Assembly (NCBI GenBank): GCA_002245135.1
Contig: NGBS01000010.1
Coordinates: forward strand, 62,001-126,000
Reading direction: 5' to 3'
DNA: 64,000 nucleotides
Source of the DNA: Proteromonas lacertae
Lineage: Eukaryota; Sar; Bigyra; Opalinata; Proteromonadidae
Each line of letters begins with the position of its first letter. Position 1 is the first letter of the stretch. Positions 13,426-24,705 of this stretch are shown here, piece by piece. The position numbers and the translations under genes were made by a program. The notes beneath the pieces are model-generated. The model did no database searches. It saw only the letters and a list, made by a program, of their open reading frames with translations, and was not told where the DNA came from.

Positions 13426-14344
13426 ATGAAATTGAAAATAAAGGAAGAGAAGAAGATAGAGGATCATGCATTTTATTCAGAGTATGCACGAGGATTCATT
13501 GCATCCTGTGTTAATATTTTTAGTATTACTACCTTAACATTTCCTTTTTTTTAGTAACCTATCCAATTAATAAGGTAAGTTTTCGTCAACAATCACATAA
13601 TTTAACAATCTTTCAATCTATGAAATCAATCTACAAAGATGGAATAAGAAATCTGTATTGTTGTTTATTTTATGTTATTTTAATAATAGATATCGGGGAA
13701 TATTACCCCCATTTACTCAAAAGTGTGTTTCACTATCCATAATGTATGGACTATATGATTCATATTTTCGATTATTATCTAAAGCATATCCAATCAATCA
13801 AGATCATTGGTACTATCGCTCAATGGTAGGTGTATGTGTCGGTACAACAGAGACATTCTTAGTTCCATTTGAAAGAATGCAGACTTTATTATCAATTCCA
13901 GAATATAATAAAAAATATCGAAATACAGCTCATGTTTTTAAAGATTTGATAAGGAATTATGGCTTAAAAGAGCTATATCGAGGATATATACCATGTTTAA
14001 TAAGAAATACAGTAGGTAATTGTTTCTATTTCGGTATTAGAGAACCATTAGCTCTTTATTTAGAAGAAGAATTGAAATGGAGTAAAAGAATTACTCAATT
14101 TATTACTGGATGTATATTAGGAGCTATAGTTAGTATAATCAATTTTCCATTGAATGTTATGAAGACAAATATGCAGAAAGAAATTCATAGTAATGTTTCG
14201 TTAAGGAGAATGTTTATAATCATTTATCTTCAGAGGTATGGGTTTTTAGGTATGTACCGTGGTATTGCGATGACCTTAGTAAGGTCAGTACTATCATGGG
14301 GTATAATCAATCTAACATATGAAGTAACTAAATCATATTTTTAG
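13426..14344 (+). CDS. SLC25A51: Mitochondrial carrier of the SLC25A51/52 (NAD+ transporter) type
   Basis: Inner-membrane mitochondrial carrier; human SLC25A51 imports NAD+. Membership rests on carrier repeats plus motifs particular to this branch: TYPINKVSFRQQ, YRGILPPFTQKC, a second repeat with GTTETFLVPFERMQTLL and YRGYIPCLIRNTVGN, and a third ending SVLSWGIINLTYEV, all placed as in the human protein. Three repeats and about 290 residues match the family. The start at 13426 gives MKLKIKEEKK; introns near 13521-13554 (GTATTA) and 13656-13691 (GTATTG) keep frame. The first-repeat contact sites are present in divergent form. NAD+ as substrate is inference; the alternative is another SLC25 cargo. 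Confidence 0.85.
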
Positions 14345-14459
14345 ATTCGCAAGACTCTAACTTTTTTTTGTTATTGTATATACATATAGAAATGTTTTTA
14401 ATTCATTATGCTGTGTTTGGGGTTGTATATGATAACTTAGTATTTGTTTTTTGAATATT

Positions 14460-14468
14460 GAAACGACT
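14460..14468 (+). promoter_or_regulatory. Candidate promoter element GAAACGACT
   Basis: The same nine bases as at 13408, here 23 bases before the Dad4 start codon and again followed by a T-rich run. Consistent position and orientation at two neighbouring genes support a shared promoter element. Confidence 0.45.
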
Positions 14469-14491
14469 CTATTTATTTTAATCGATTTAAA

Positions 14492-14796
14492 ATGCAAAGT
14501 AAGTGACTAATATTTCTAATTTATATAGATCCACATGAAAAACGAAAAGAAGTATTAGTTAGTTAGGAAATTTTATTAATATAGCAATTAATAAAGCGTA
14601 TTGTTCATACAGTTGAAAGGTTGACTGATAATATCAATAATATATCTACTGAATTAGATGTATGATTTTATTCGTAATTATTCCTTATAATTGATAGACT
14701 TTACAATCAATGGAAGAAGATGTTGATTATGTCAATACAATTTGGATGGCATATTGTAGAAAAATGCAATTATTGAATAATCAAGATGAAAAATAG
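14492..14796 (+). CDS. DAD4: DASH/Dam1 complex subunit Dad4-like
   Basis: Kinetochore-microtubule coupler subunit; in fungi the DASH complex forms rings on spindle microtubules. Splicing three introns (14499-14528, donor GTAAGT; near 14561-14587, donor GTTAGT; near 14660-14698, donor GTATGA) gives about 69 residues starting MQNPHEKRKE and continuing LIKRIVHTVERLTDNINNI. Budding yeast Dad4 starts MENPHE and has 72 residues with the same heptad-like helices (IIGNIKRLNESV). Length, start motif and helix pattern agree. No single exon is long enough to show in a plain ORF scan. DASH is typical of fungi and scattered among protists and is not expected in animals, so this gene helps place the organism. 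Confidence 0.8.
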
Positions 14797-14970
14797 TAGA
14801 AAATAGAAATTATGTCAATTAATCCTCAATAATCTAATTTATGAGTGTTATTTTTGTCTATTTTTGTTGATTATTCCCCTCAATATACATCAATAACAAT
14901 ACTAATTCGTTTATTTATTCCTAACATCTTATTTACACTTTGGCGCTAAAGAATTTTAAAATTAGTTTGA

Positions 14971-16994
14971 ATGGACGAAGATGGAATAAGAATTCTGGTT
15001 GCATCTGATAATCATCTAGGATATCAGTATAGTCGTATAGTATATTTTGTAGGGAGTCAGACCCAATTCGTTACAATGATTCGTTTGAAGCATTTGAAGA
15101 AGTATTAAAAATAGCCAGAGAGAAAGAAGTATGATTGTTATTCATAATAATGTATTATAGGTTGATCTGTTGTTATTAGGGGGAGATTTCTTTGATGAGA
15201 ACAAGCCATCCAGAGATACAATCAACAAAGCTATGATATTATTCAGAAAGTATTGCTGTGGTGATAGACCAATTAAAATATCCGTAACAAGTGATACTGA
15301 AGGTGTAATACATGGACCATTCCCACATGTCAATTTTGAAGATCCAAATTACAATATTGACTTGCCTGTATTTTTAATTCATGGAAACCATGATGATCCA
15401 TCCAAAGATGCTTTAAATGACACAATATCAGCTGTGGAACTGTTATCTACATCCAATTTAATAAACTATTTTGGTCGACAAGAAGCTGTAGATCATGTAG
15501 AAATAAAACCAATCTGTATAGAGAAAGGTCAAAACAAAGTTGCATTATATGGATTAGGTTATATTCGAGATGAGAGAATAAATGAGATGTTTAAAGAAAA
15601 GAAAGTGACATTCTTTCGTCCAAGTGAAGAAATAGACAAATGGTTTAATATTTTTGTGATTCACCAAAATCGGTATATTGATAGCAATATTATTATTAAT
15701 ATTTATTCATTTTATTTATAGTGAGACTGGTCGTGGTAAAGAGAAATGTATTTCCGCAAATGATTTGCCATCATTTTTAGATTTAATTGTCTGGGGTCAT
15801 GAGCATGAAACAAAGATAGATTTAGAACAAGTAGTAGATAAAGTATATATATATATATATATATCCATTTAATAAATGATTTAGAATTTTCATATCTGTC
15901 AACCAGGATCAACCGTTTCAACATCCTATGATGAGAAAGAAGGTGTAGAAAAGAAATTGTACTTATTCAACATCAAAGGAACGGAATTTCAATATGAAAG
16001 TATAGAATTACATTCAGTCAGACCATTATTAATAAAGGAAATCACATTAGTAGATTCAGGTGAAATAGACCACCGTAATCCTGATATTGAGAATATATTA
16101 ATAAGATATTTACAAAAACAAGTGGAAGATATGTTGAAAGCATATAATTGTAATAATCATAGCAATAATTGTAATAAATTACCATTAGTTAGATTGACAG
16201 TAAATCAAAATGAATTTCCATCAATTCGAAATATTCGATTTGCTCAATTGTTTCTGAAATTAGTTGCTAATCCGTCATCTATATTGAAATTTAAAAAGAA
16301 ACGAATAAATAAAGTTACAACAGTTATTGATAACTCTAATAACAGCAATCAATCAACCAGTGAAAGTCATTCATTAGAAACAATAATAAATAGAATGATT
16401 CAATCTGATTCAATCCAATTAAAAGTATTAAGAAAAGAGGATATAAATAGAGCAAGTATAATTATAATATAATATATATATATATATATAAATAGTGAAA
16501 GAATGTACAAAATCCAGATCATTAGAATGGAAGAAATTTATTGCTGATACAGTTCAGACAGTTCAAACCAAATTAAATCGTCGAAGAAAAGAATTGATGA
16601 AAGATTTAACTGAATCTAACACTGAAAGGGCAATAAATAGTTTAAAAACTGATGATGGAATAGAAAGTGAAGAAGTGTTATCAATTCTTCATAAAGTAAA
16701 AGATATAATAAATGGTGAAAAAGCTCCAATATTACAACCAATACAATCAATGGAAATAGAAGAAGAAGATAGATAATAATAATAATAATGACAAAGGATC
16801 GAATGAAAAGAAGAAAAGAAAAACTACAACAACAAGTAGTTCAAGAGGTAAAAGAGGAGGAAGAGGTGGAAGAGGTGGAAAATCGAAATATGTATCACTA
16901 ATTGAGGAAGATGAGGATAATGATAATAATGAAATAGATGATGAGATAAGTATAGCAGATGATGATGAAGAAGAAGAAGAAGTGATAATAAAAG

Positions 16995-17035
<41 letters not shown>

Positions 17036-17098
17036 TAGAAAAAGACTCGAGGAAGGGGAGGAAGAGGTGGAAGAGGTGGTAAAAAGAAGTTACTATGA
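14971..17098 (+). CDS. MRE11: MRE11 double-strand-break repair nuclease
   Basis: Nuclease of the MRE11-RAD50-NBS1 complex, acting in double-strand break sensing and end resection. Phosphoesterase motifs appear in order: ILVASDNHLGY (motif I), GGDFFDENKPS (II), IHGNHDDP (III), NIFVIHQNR (IV) and VWGHEHE (V), followed by CQPGSTVSTSYDE and the capping domain. The tail is acidic and ends in RGG repeats (GRGGRGGRGGK), the GAR motif of animal MRE11. Introns lie near 15023-15048, 15129-15160, 15672-15721, 15842-15880, 16460-16493 and 16994-17037, the last two (TA)n-rich. Near 16770 the frame steps by +1; a 64-base intron (GTAAAA...AATAG) could explain it, as could a one-base break. All metal-binding residues look present, so it should be active. 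Confidence 0.93.
16997..17032 (+). repeat. (TA)n run inside an MRE11 intron
   Basis: Nearly pure TA dinucleotide run filling the last MRE11 intron. Shorter TA runs fill introns near 4026-4047, 15842-15863, 16475-16490 and 53690-53712, so intron length is likely variable between individuals. Confidence 0.8.
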
Positions 17099-17229
17099 AT
17101 TTTAATTCATTCTTCTCTGTTATTCTTTATGTTACATATTTTTCTTTATTACGAGATTTATTAAATAATACATTAAACTATCAGTCATTTCAACTGTTGA
17201 TTGAATTGAAAAAGAAAAATATAAAAAAT

Positions 17230-17238
17230 AGTCGTTTC
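17230..17238 (-). promoter_or_regulatory. Candidate promoter element (reverse orientation)
   Basis: Complement of GAAACGACT, within the 16-base word AGTCGTTTCATATCAA and only 10 bases before an ATG at 17249. The identical 16-base word recurs at 20841-20856, also directly before an ATG. Confidence 0.45.
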
Positions 17239-17248
17239 ATATCAAAAA

Positions 17249-18498
17249 ATGTCAAAATCTTTGCTAGAGAGTATAATTTACTCTATACTACCATCTGATA
17301 CTCAAGTATTCTATTTAATATATATGTAGATAAAAGAAAGAAGAAAAAGGAATAGTAATGAAAAAGATTTAGTTGTTCAATACCAAAATGAAATTAAAAT
17401 GATAAAGATGTTTAATTTCTGTGGGATAAAAGAAATTATTATCTCAAAATTTTTAGAATATAACTCTTTGTTGTTACATTGTTGTTCTTCCTTTGTCTAT
17501 CCATCTAAAATGATTCAGATTAATAATTATAGTGAATACATGATGATATCAAGAGAATATTATAAAAATGATATAGAAAAGATGATTCTCAATAAATCCC
17601 TTTCAACATCATGATATTATTTGTGTTATGTGTAGAATATGTGACATTTTGATGTTATTGAGTGAATATAATATAATTGTAAATAATTTGAAGAGTTCTA
17701 GCATAGTATATGAGAGTGAAGATAATGTAAAGTTATGTGATTTATTCCTTAATGTATTAAGAAGAGATGAAGATGTGAGAATATATGATGTATGTTTTAT
17801 GAATATTCGAGAATTATTATGTATTAAAAGTGGTGTAGGTGATGATTGTGTTTGGTCAATTGGTTGTGTGTTGTATGAATTAATAACTCATGAAATACAT
17901 AATAAGAAATATATTGAGATGTTTATATAAAAAAGATTTAATCAAAGATAATATGATGAAAGAGATGATAAATAAAATGTTGAAAGTGAAAAGTGAAGAA
18001 AGAATTGGTTTAAAAGAGTTGAGAATAAATGAAGAAAAGAGATATTATTTAATAGTGATTATAAATTTGTTAAACTTCTGATAAACTATCCATTAGAATT
18101 TTATATAAAGTGTAAAAGATGAGAAGAAATTGGAGATATTTTAATAGAATCTTACAATAGTCAACCTAGTGAAAATATGCAAAAAAGATGATTCAATTCA
18201 ATTTCTTCCATATTTACATTTATTAATCAGCAAATATGATGAATTGAATCTTTATGGAATGAATTTGAGTAATATCTCAATAGATGATGAGAGTGCAATA
18301 TTATTGTCTAACAATTTAGATTCAATTACTTGTCTCACAATATATCTGAGTGGAAATAATATCAGTTTGAATGGATTAAAGGCAATTTGTTCAAAATCAT
18401 TAAAAAATGATAAATATCCAAGTATAGCAATTGATGATATGTTATTGACGAAGAAAGAAATTATTACAAAAGATATTGTATTGAAAAGGAGAAAATAA
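17249..18498 (+). pseudogene. Degenerate protein kinase-like gene with LRR-like tail
   Basis: Host gene of protein-kinase descent, probably inactive. After ATG 17249 and a 24-base intron near 17306, the product carries a kinase-like core: ICDILMLLSEYNIIVNNLKS stands where QICxGLxYLHxxxIVHRDLK is expected, KLCDLF replaces the DFG loop, and VWSIGCVLYELIT matches subdomain IX. The catalytic Asp of HRD and the DFG pattern are lost, so even an intact protein would be a pseudokinase. A C-terminal part (18200-18400, ELNLYGMNLSNIS then LTIYLSGNNIS) looks like leucine-rich repeats. The frame steps by +1 near 17610 and 17900, with further stops near 18080-18160, and no convincing introns explain these. 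A gene still in use with uncorrected breaks cannot be excluded, since similar +1 steps occur in essential genes nearby. Confidence 0.55.
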
Positions 18499-18637
18499 TA
18501 TATTTTAAATAATAAAATATCAATTTCAATTATTTCGTTATTATTCACATCTTTATTACAACATTTACAAAAAAAAACATTAATAAATTATTTACTTTAA
18601 TTATACCAGTAACATTATTTATTTTAATATAACACTT

Positions 18638-19514
18638 CTACTTTCTTTTACCTGTATAACCAGGATATGGATTATAATTCTCAGCAATATTATCAAAATA
18701 TGGTTGAGGTTCTTGTTGTACTGTGGTATAATTTCTTGACTGTGGTCTAGTATTCTCAGCAGATGGACGATATCCTTGATAACCTGATATTGCTCTCTGA
18801 GAAGGAGGTAACGGAACATTTGTTGTTGTATAAGTAGACATTGAGATATCTTTAGCAACTTGACTGCCTATTGAAGCTAATAATGATTGACTACCTACTG
18901 CTCTATATGAATACGGATCTAATTCAATTAAATATATAAATATACTTAATGACTGTTTAGGGGGTAAATTTTGTCTTGGATGAGTTACTGTAGATGACAT
19001 ACCACCTGTTTCTATTGGTTCAAAATCTGGCAAACATTTCTGTTTGCCTTTATGCCTTCTATCATCAAGGGCTGCTGTTTCTCCATCTAATTGTGCTTGA
19101 TACATTGTCTTCCATTGATCTGGAGTAACATTTTCTGGTCCAGCTAATGTGAAATTGTCTGGAGCAGTTGATCCGATTTTTCTTCCTGGTCTTCTATCTT
19201 CTGGGCCTTGGGTTACTTTTCAAATCTGGTGTAATATGATCACTTTGTGTTTCTAAACCTGTGTACATCTTCCTATTCTGTGGTCTTATTGGATTACCAT
19301 ATCGGTCATATTTTATATCCATTCCTGGTGCCCAATGAGTTGTTTCAACTAAACCTGCCTCAATGGGATCAATATAATTTTCTTCTGGCTCATCAAACAC
19401 CATTTCACCTGAAGCAATTTTTCTACGGATCTCTTCTTCTGCTTCCCTCTTGCATCTTTCGTATGCATCAAAATCGCCATGTTCTATTCCTCCTTGCAAC
19501 ACTGCTCTATCCAT
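18638..19514 (-). CDS. Unrecognised conserved-looking soluble protein
   Basis: I do not recognise it. About 285 residues: a charged N-terminal helix (ERCKREAEEEIRRKIASGEM), then a composed-looking segment (ETTHWAPGMDIKYDRYGNPI), then GPENVTPDQWKTMYQAQLDG, and a Tyr/Pro/Gln-rich tail ending NPYPGYTGKRK. There is no signal peptide or membrane span. A 27-base intron near 18928-18954 (GTATAT...ATTAG) and a 43-base intron near 19206-19248 (GTTTAG...AAAAG) join three exons in frame. The sequence does not look like low-complexity noise and could be a flagellar or microtubule-associated protein, but that is a guess. It starts 82 bases from the divergent phosphotransferase gene, suggesting a shared promoter. 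Confidence 0.65.
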
Positions 19515-19596
19515 AATTCAAAAACGAAAAAAAAATACAAATACGAATTAAATACATTATCAAAATACATTTGTATTTGAGTATTTTATTTTTCGA

Positions 19597-20772
19597 ATGA
19601 GTTTTCTTGGTGAAGAGGATCTTGAGAATATCAAGAAATACAAATATCATCCAGGTGTATATACGCCTTTAGATAATGTGTTGTCACATTTCTGGGCATG
19701 GATAGTAGAATTATTACCACGAAGTCTTGCTCCCAATATGATAACGTTGATTGGATTAATATTTTCAGTCACATCATGCTTAGTTTATGCATTTTATTCT
19801 CCAACTTTCTCAGAAAGAGCTCCTTTATGGGTTTATATCTATGGAGCAGTGGCATGCTTTTTATTTCAAACATTAGATGCAGTAGATGGTAAACAAGCAA
19901 GAAGAACAAATTCGTCTAGTCCGTTAGGTCAAATGTTTGATCATGGCTGTGATTCATTCAATACAGGTTTTCAGTGTATGGCGATGTGTGCAGCTATGGG
20001 TTTAGGAGCATCCTTTTATAATTTAGTTATGTTTGCATCAAGTACTTGTGTATTTTATATATGTCAATTAATGGAATATAGTAATGGTGTATTAGTCACA
20101 AGTGATGGTTATTTTGGTGTAACTGAATTGCAATATATTATAATAGCAATACATTTAGTAGCTGGCTTCTTTGGTTCTAATGTATTTCATATTCCAATTG
20201 TAACTATATTTGGTTATGAAATTCACTTTATCTTTCTTCAAGCTGCTGGCTTGATTATTGTAACAATAGGCTATATCATCCAATGTTATAAAACATTATT
20301 TGTAGAAGCATCTCCTTTAACAAACGAAGAGATAGGAAATAAGAATTTATCACCACTATATAATACACTAAGATGTATTCCATTTGTTACTTTTACTTGT
20401 TTGACAGTGTATTTAACTGATATATCCTGGTGCTGCTGTTGTGTATGAAAAACATCCATTTGTAATCTACTGTATATATATATATTTATAATTTAATTAG
20501 TAACTCTTTCATTTACTTTTTCATTGATATCAACTAAATTGATAGTAAGACATATGGCCAAATCAGATATATATTCCGTTCAACCAGCTCTTATTCCTTT
20601 ATTCATATTGGCTGCTAATCAGTTTTATCCATTTGCAAATTCATTGATGTTGTTTTACATAGTTTTTGCTGTTGAAATTACATTTTATTTTGTTTATGTA
20701 GTTGTAACAATCAACCAAATATGCGAGTGTTTAGGTATTCATTGTTTAAGTCTGTCATCCAAATCAGAATAA
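19597..20772 (+). CDS. CDP-alcohol phosphotransferase (ethanolamine/choline phosphotransferase, EPT1/SELENOI type)
   Basis: Integral ER/Golgi enzyme for the last Kennedy-pathway step, moving phosphoethanolamine or phosphocholine from the CDP-linked form to diacylglycerol. The CDP-alcohol signature DGx2ARx8Gx3Dx3D is complete as DGKQARRTNSSSPLGQMFDHGCD, near residues 97-119. The usual N-terminus is also present (LENIKKYKYHPGVYTPLDN, LLPRSLAPNMITLIGL), followed by about seven to ten hydrophobic spans and the late motif STKLIVRHMAKS. A 29-base intron lies near 20472-20500. Between 20418 and 20431 the frame steps by +1 with no intron possible, and the second frame continues with sensible membrane sequence. 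No selenocysteine site is evident. Substrate choice between ethanolamine and choline cannot be read from the sequence. Confidence 0.9.
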
Positions 20773-21286
20773 GTAGCATATCACAAATGATGTTATTATT
20801 GCTTGTTTATTGCTTTTCCTTTGAATAAAAATAAAAAAAGAGTCGTTTCATATCAAGAATGAGATTTGAAAAAATGATGTGGCTCTATTTTATATATATA
20901 ATACAGAGTTTTTTCAGACATATATAGTGCATGGTAGATATATTTCAAATAATATAAATTGATAAGCTTTAACGCTCATTGAAGAAGCAAAATCAAGATA
21001 TTAGTTTATATACTAAAATTTAAAGAATGATGCAAGTGAGAATATTTACGACGTATCCATACAACAAGAAATACAAATTGTAAGCATTTAAAGCAAAATT
21101 TCAATGAATCCAATTAATTACACGTCCATTGATATATTAAGTAAAAAGATGAAAAAAACATGAAAATACAATAATAAAGAAAAGATATTCATAAAATTGG
21201 CAGAATGGAAATGTATTATATACTTGTAAATATGTAATATGTGATTTATATAAACAAAAGAGCTAATATAAACAAGTCATAAACAA
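20773..21286. other. Intergenic region with candidate element at 20841-20849
   Basis: A+T-rich spacer. It holds AGTCGTTTCATATCAA at 20841-20856, identical over 16 bases to the element before the kinase-like gene, and again an ATG follows within a few bases (20859). That ATG opens only a short frame (MRFEKMMWLYFIY). With a possible 20-base intron it stays short. A very small gene or the remains of one could lie here; I cannot support more. Confidence 0.4.
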
Positions 21287-21748
21287 TTAATGAGATTTTC
21301 TATATACATTTTTAGTATTCTGTTGATGCCATTCATCTTTGAAGAAACGTCTGACCATTCTAGTGATTCTTCTAGAAGCAGTGCAGCGGCGACAACAACG
21401 TAAGCGTTTACCATTTCTATGGCTTCCAAATTCGCCAGTAGGCTTTGAAACTCCACATCTGCTGCATTTATACAGTTGTAGTTCTGACACAACGAACGGT
21501 AGGTACGTAAATATTTGTTGAGGTGACGAAATTGGATTAAATGGTTTTAGTTCATTGTAGTTAATGTTTTCAGCAATTTCAGCATTGCCAAGAAGAAAAT
21601 CATCATAATTTTCTTGTTCTTGTGGTTGCTGGAACATGGTGAAATAACTGCTTTGCAAATTGTTTAAGTCAAGCTGGTCTTCGTTTAAAGAAGGTAAGTC
21701 TTCAAATATTTTATCGATGTCATTTTTTGAAGATGCCATGAATGACAA
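21287..21748 (-). CDS. Small CxxC zinc-ribbon protein, unknown function
   Basis: 153 residues. The N-terminal half is acidic and Gln/Asn-rich (DLPSLNEDQLDLNNLQSSY). The C-terminal half has a likely zinc ribbon, CSRCGVSKPTGEFGSHRNGK followed by LRCCRRC, then a basic tail (ASRRITRMVRRFF). The CxxC...F...LRCxxC spacing recalls Stc1-type and similar zinc-binding domains common in early-branching fungi, but I cannot assign it. An acidic N-terminus with a basic zinc C-terminus would suit a transcription factor. A second in-frame ATG (MASSKND, 21739) is an alternative start. No intron is evident. Confidence 0.6.
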   Translation of the reverse strand: MSFMASSKNDIDKIFEDLPSLNEDQLDLNNLQSSYFTMFQQPQEQENYDDFLLGNAEIAENINYNELKPFNPISSPQQIFTYLPFVVSELQLYKCSRCGVSKPTGEFGSHRNGKRLRCCRRCTASRRITRMVRRFFKDEWHQQNTKNVYRKSH

Positions 21749-22275
21749 ATGATGAAGTAGCTAAATTTGAAATTTTTAGGTTAAAAACTATTGGCTAAAT
21801 GGAAGATGAAAAAAGAGAGTGAAACCAGTGACAGTTTTTTGTAATTTTATCAATAAATGGTGTTGTTATAACGGTTAGATGTTTATCACAGAAGATATTC
21901 TGCGTAACATATTGTGTTAAGTAATTAAATTTAACCTTCATGCTGTCTAATCACATTATATTTGATGATACTTTAGATTATTGATGAGAGCTACACAGCT
22001 TGACTGTGTCAATTACTTTTAGGAGATAATATTCAAAAAAAATAATCAACATTGTCAAATCTTTGTTTATATAGAAATCTGTTTGATATACAGTTATAAC
22101 TGCTGCATTTAGATGAATGCCTACATTTTGCGCTGTAATTTAAGCTATGTTTGCGTTGCAATAATTAAAAAATATGAAGATCTTAATTAAATAGGGAAGG
22201 TATTATCTTATAGCCTCACATGAGTTTATTTTCAAAAAATATATTCGTTTCAACTTCAATTTAATTTCTTAAAAA
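21749..22275. other. Bidirectional intergenic region
   Basis: Spacer between divergent starts of the zinc-ribbon gene and SYF1. It holds TTCGTTTCAAC at 22245-22255, sharing the CGTTTCA core of the recurrent element, about 25 bases before the SYF1 ATG. No ORF is supported. Confidence 0.4.
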
Positions 22276-24616
22276 ATGGAAGATGTTCCAGTCAAAAACG
22301 TTAGTGATGTGGTTGAAGTATATTTGTTATGCATTTTATGCAAATAGAATCAAGATGATTTGATTTTTGAAGAACAGATCTCTTTAGACCCCTATAATTT
22401 GAAATTGTGGCTTAGATATTTAGATTCAAAAACAGGTTCACCCATTAATGTATTATAATATAATTTTATTGTGTAGGTACGTATAGTTATCTATGAGAGA
22501 GCGTTAAGGATGTTGCCAGGAAGTTACAAGTTGTGGTATAGATATATAACTGAAATTAAAATGAAATTAAGACACAAACCTTTAAACCATCCATTATATG
22601 AAATAATCAACAATTTGTATGAAAGATCGTTGGTTTACATGAACAAAATGCCAGATTTTTGGATAGAATACTGTACATTCCTTGTAAATCAAAAGAAAAT
22701 CACAAAAACAAGAAGAACATTTGATCGAGCTTTACAATCACTTCCAGTTACTCAGCATGATCGAATATGGTCATTATATCTTAAATTTGTAGATGAATGT
22801 GGTGTTTGGGAGACAGCTGTGAAAGTACATAAAAGATATCTAGATTTTGATTCTTCACATAGGGAAAGATATATAGAGTATAAATATATTATATATTCTA
22901 TCTATATAAATAGTTTTTTAAAATCAATCAACAAAATAAGTGATGCTTGTGAAGAAATGTCAATCTTATTAAATGATGATGATTTTCACTCAATCAAAGG
23001 TAAATCCAAACACGAATTATGGTTAGAATTAGCCAATTTATTAGCTACCAATGCAAGAAAAGTCTCTAAACTACCAGTAGATGCAATAATACGAAGTGGT
23101 ATAAATCGATATAAAGATGAAACTGGCCGTTTATGGTGTTCTTTGGCAGGATATTATACTCGATGTGGTGAATTTGAAAAAGCCAAAGATATATATGAAG
23201 AAGCAATAGAGAAGGTATTAACAGTGAGAGATTTTGGTATGGTATTTGAATCATATTCTGAATTTGAGCAAAACTTAATCCAGAGTGAATTGAATGAAGG
23301 AAATGAAGATGAAGAAGATGAAGATGAAGAGAATGATAGTTATATATTAGATCCTGATACTCCATCAATAGATTTACGTATAGCACAATTAGAACATTTA
23401 ATAGAAAGAAGGCCATTGTTATTATCAAGTGTAGTATTAAGACAAAATCCAAATAATGTAGAAGAATGGGAAAAGAGAGTAAAACTATTTACAGAACCAA
23501 CTGAAATAATAATGTGTTATGCAGAAGCTGTTAAAACAATTGATCCACAGAAATGTATAGGTAAATTGCAATCTTTATGGATTAATTTCGCTAAATATTA
23601 TGAAGAGAATGGAGATATAGAAAATGCAGATATCATCTTTGAAAAAGCAACTAAAGTCAATTATAAGAAAGTTGATAATTTAGCTGAAGTATGGTGCAAT
23701 TGGGCTGAGATGCATATCAGGCAAGAAGATTATGATAAAGCGTTAGATTTAATGAAACAAGCAGTTAGAGAACCATCTTCCCATGAATTAAATATCGCAA
23801 AACAAAAACAACTTCCAAATGAGAAATTACCAGTTGAATTGAGATTATATAGATCAAGTAGATTGTGGTCATTTTATGTTGATTTAGAAGAATCATTAGG
23901 AACCTTAGAAACTACCAAAGCTGCGTATAATCGTATGATTGATTTGAAATGTGCAACACCGCCAGATTATATTGAATTATGCCAAATTGTTGGAAGATAA
24001 TAAATATTTTGAAGATTCTTTTAGAGTATATGAAAAAGGAGTTGCCATGTTTAAATTCCCACATTCTAGAGAAATTTGGTTAAGTTATTTGACTAAATTT
24101 ATGAATCGTTATGGAGATAGAAAACTTGAGAGAGCTAGAGATTTATTTGAAGAATGTATTGAACAAGTTCCATCTGAATATGCTAAACAATTTTATTTAT
24201 TATACGCTGATTTAGAAGATAAATATGGTTTAATTCGACATTGTATGAGTATTTTAGATAGAAGTACAAGTGCTGTAAGTGATAAAGATAGATGTGAAGT
24301 GTATAAGTATTATATAAAGAAAGTAGAAGAAAATTTTGGTGTATTAAAAACAAGAGAAATCTATGAGAAAGCTATCAATAATTTACCTGATGATGAAGCT
24401 AAAGAAATGTGTTTAGAATTTGCAAGATTAGAAACTAAATTAGGTGAAATTGATAGAGCTAGAGTATTATATAGTCATTGTGCTCAATTCTGTGATCCTC
24501 GTACTGTTTTGACCTTTTGGAAAGAATGGAAAGAGTTTGAAGCTGCTCATGGTAATACTGATACATTTACAGAGATGTTGAGAGTGAAAAGAAGTGTTGA
24601 ATTGTCTAAAAGTTAA
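22276..24616 (+). CDS. SYF1: Pre-mRNA splicing factor SYF1/XAB2 (HAT-repeat protein)
   Basis: Component of the Prp19-associated complex of the spliceosome; the animal homologue XAB2 also acts in transcription-coupled repair. It is built of HAT repeats: LPGSYKLWYRYITEIKMKL, RTFDRALQSLPVTQHDRIW, KDIYEEAIEKV, LERARDLFEECIEQVP and a C-terminal block ending RSVELSKS. The order and the DNKYFEDSFRVYEKGVAMF segment match XAB2 closely. ATG 22276 with introns near 22318-22347 and 22457-22484 restores the N-terminal QDDLIFEEQISLDPYNLKLW. At 23957-23964 the frame steps +1: the first frame runs on for 12 codons, while the second immediately gives QIILNYAKLLEDNKYF, which matches homologues. No intron fits. 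Otherwise about 780 residues, near full length. Confidence 0.95.
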
Positions 24617-24705
24617 ATAATTATCGAATTGTGATATGAATTGTGTGTTTTGGAAAAAGAAGTAAAAGAAATGAAAATATAATAATATTATTAATAATAA
24701 TAATT

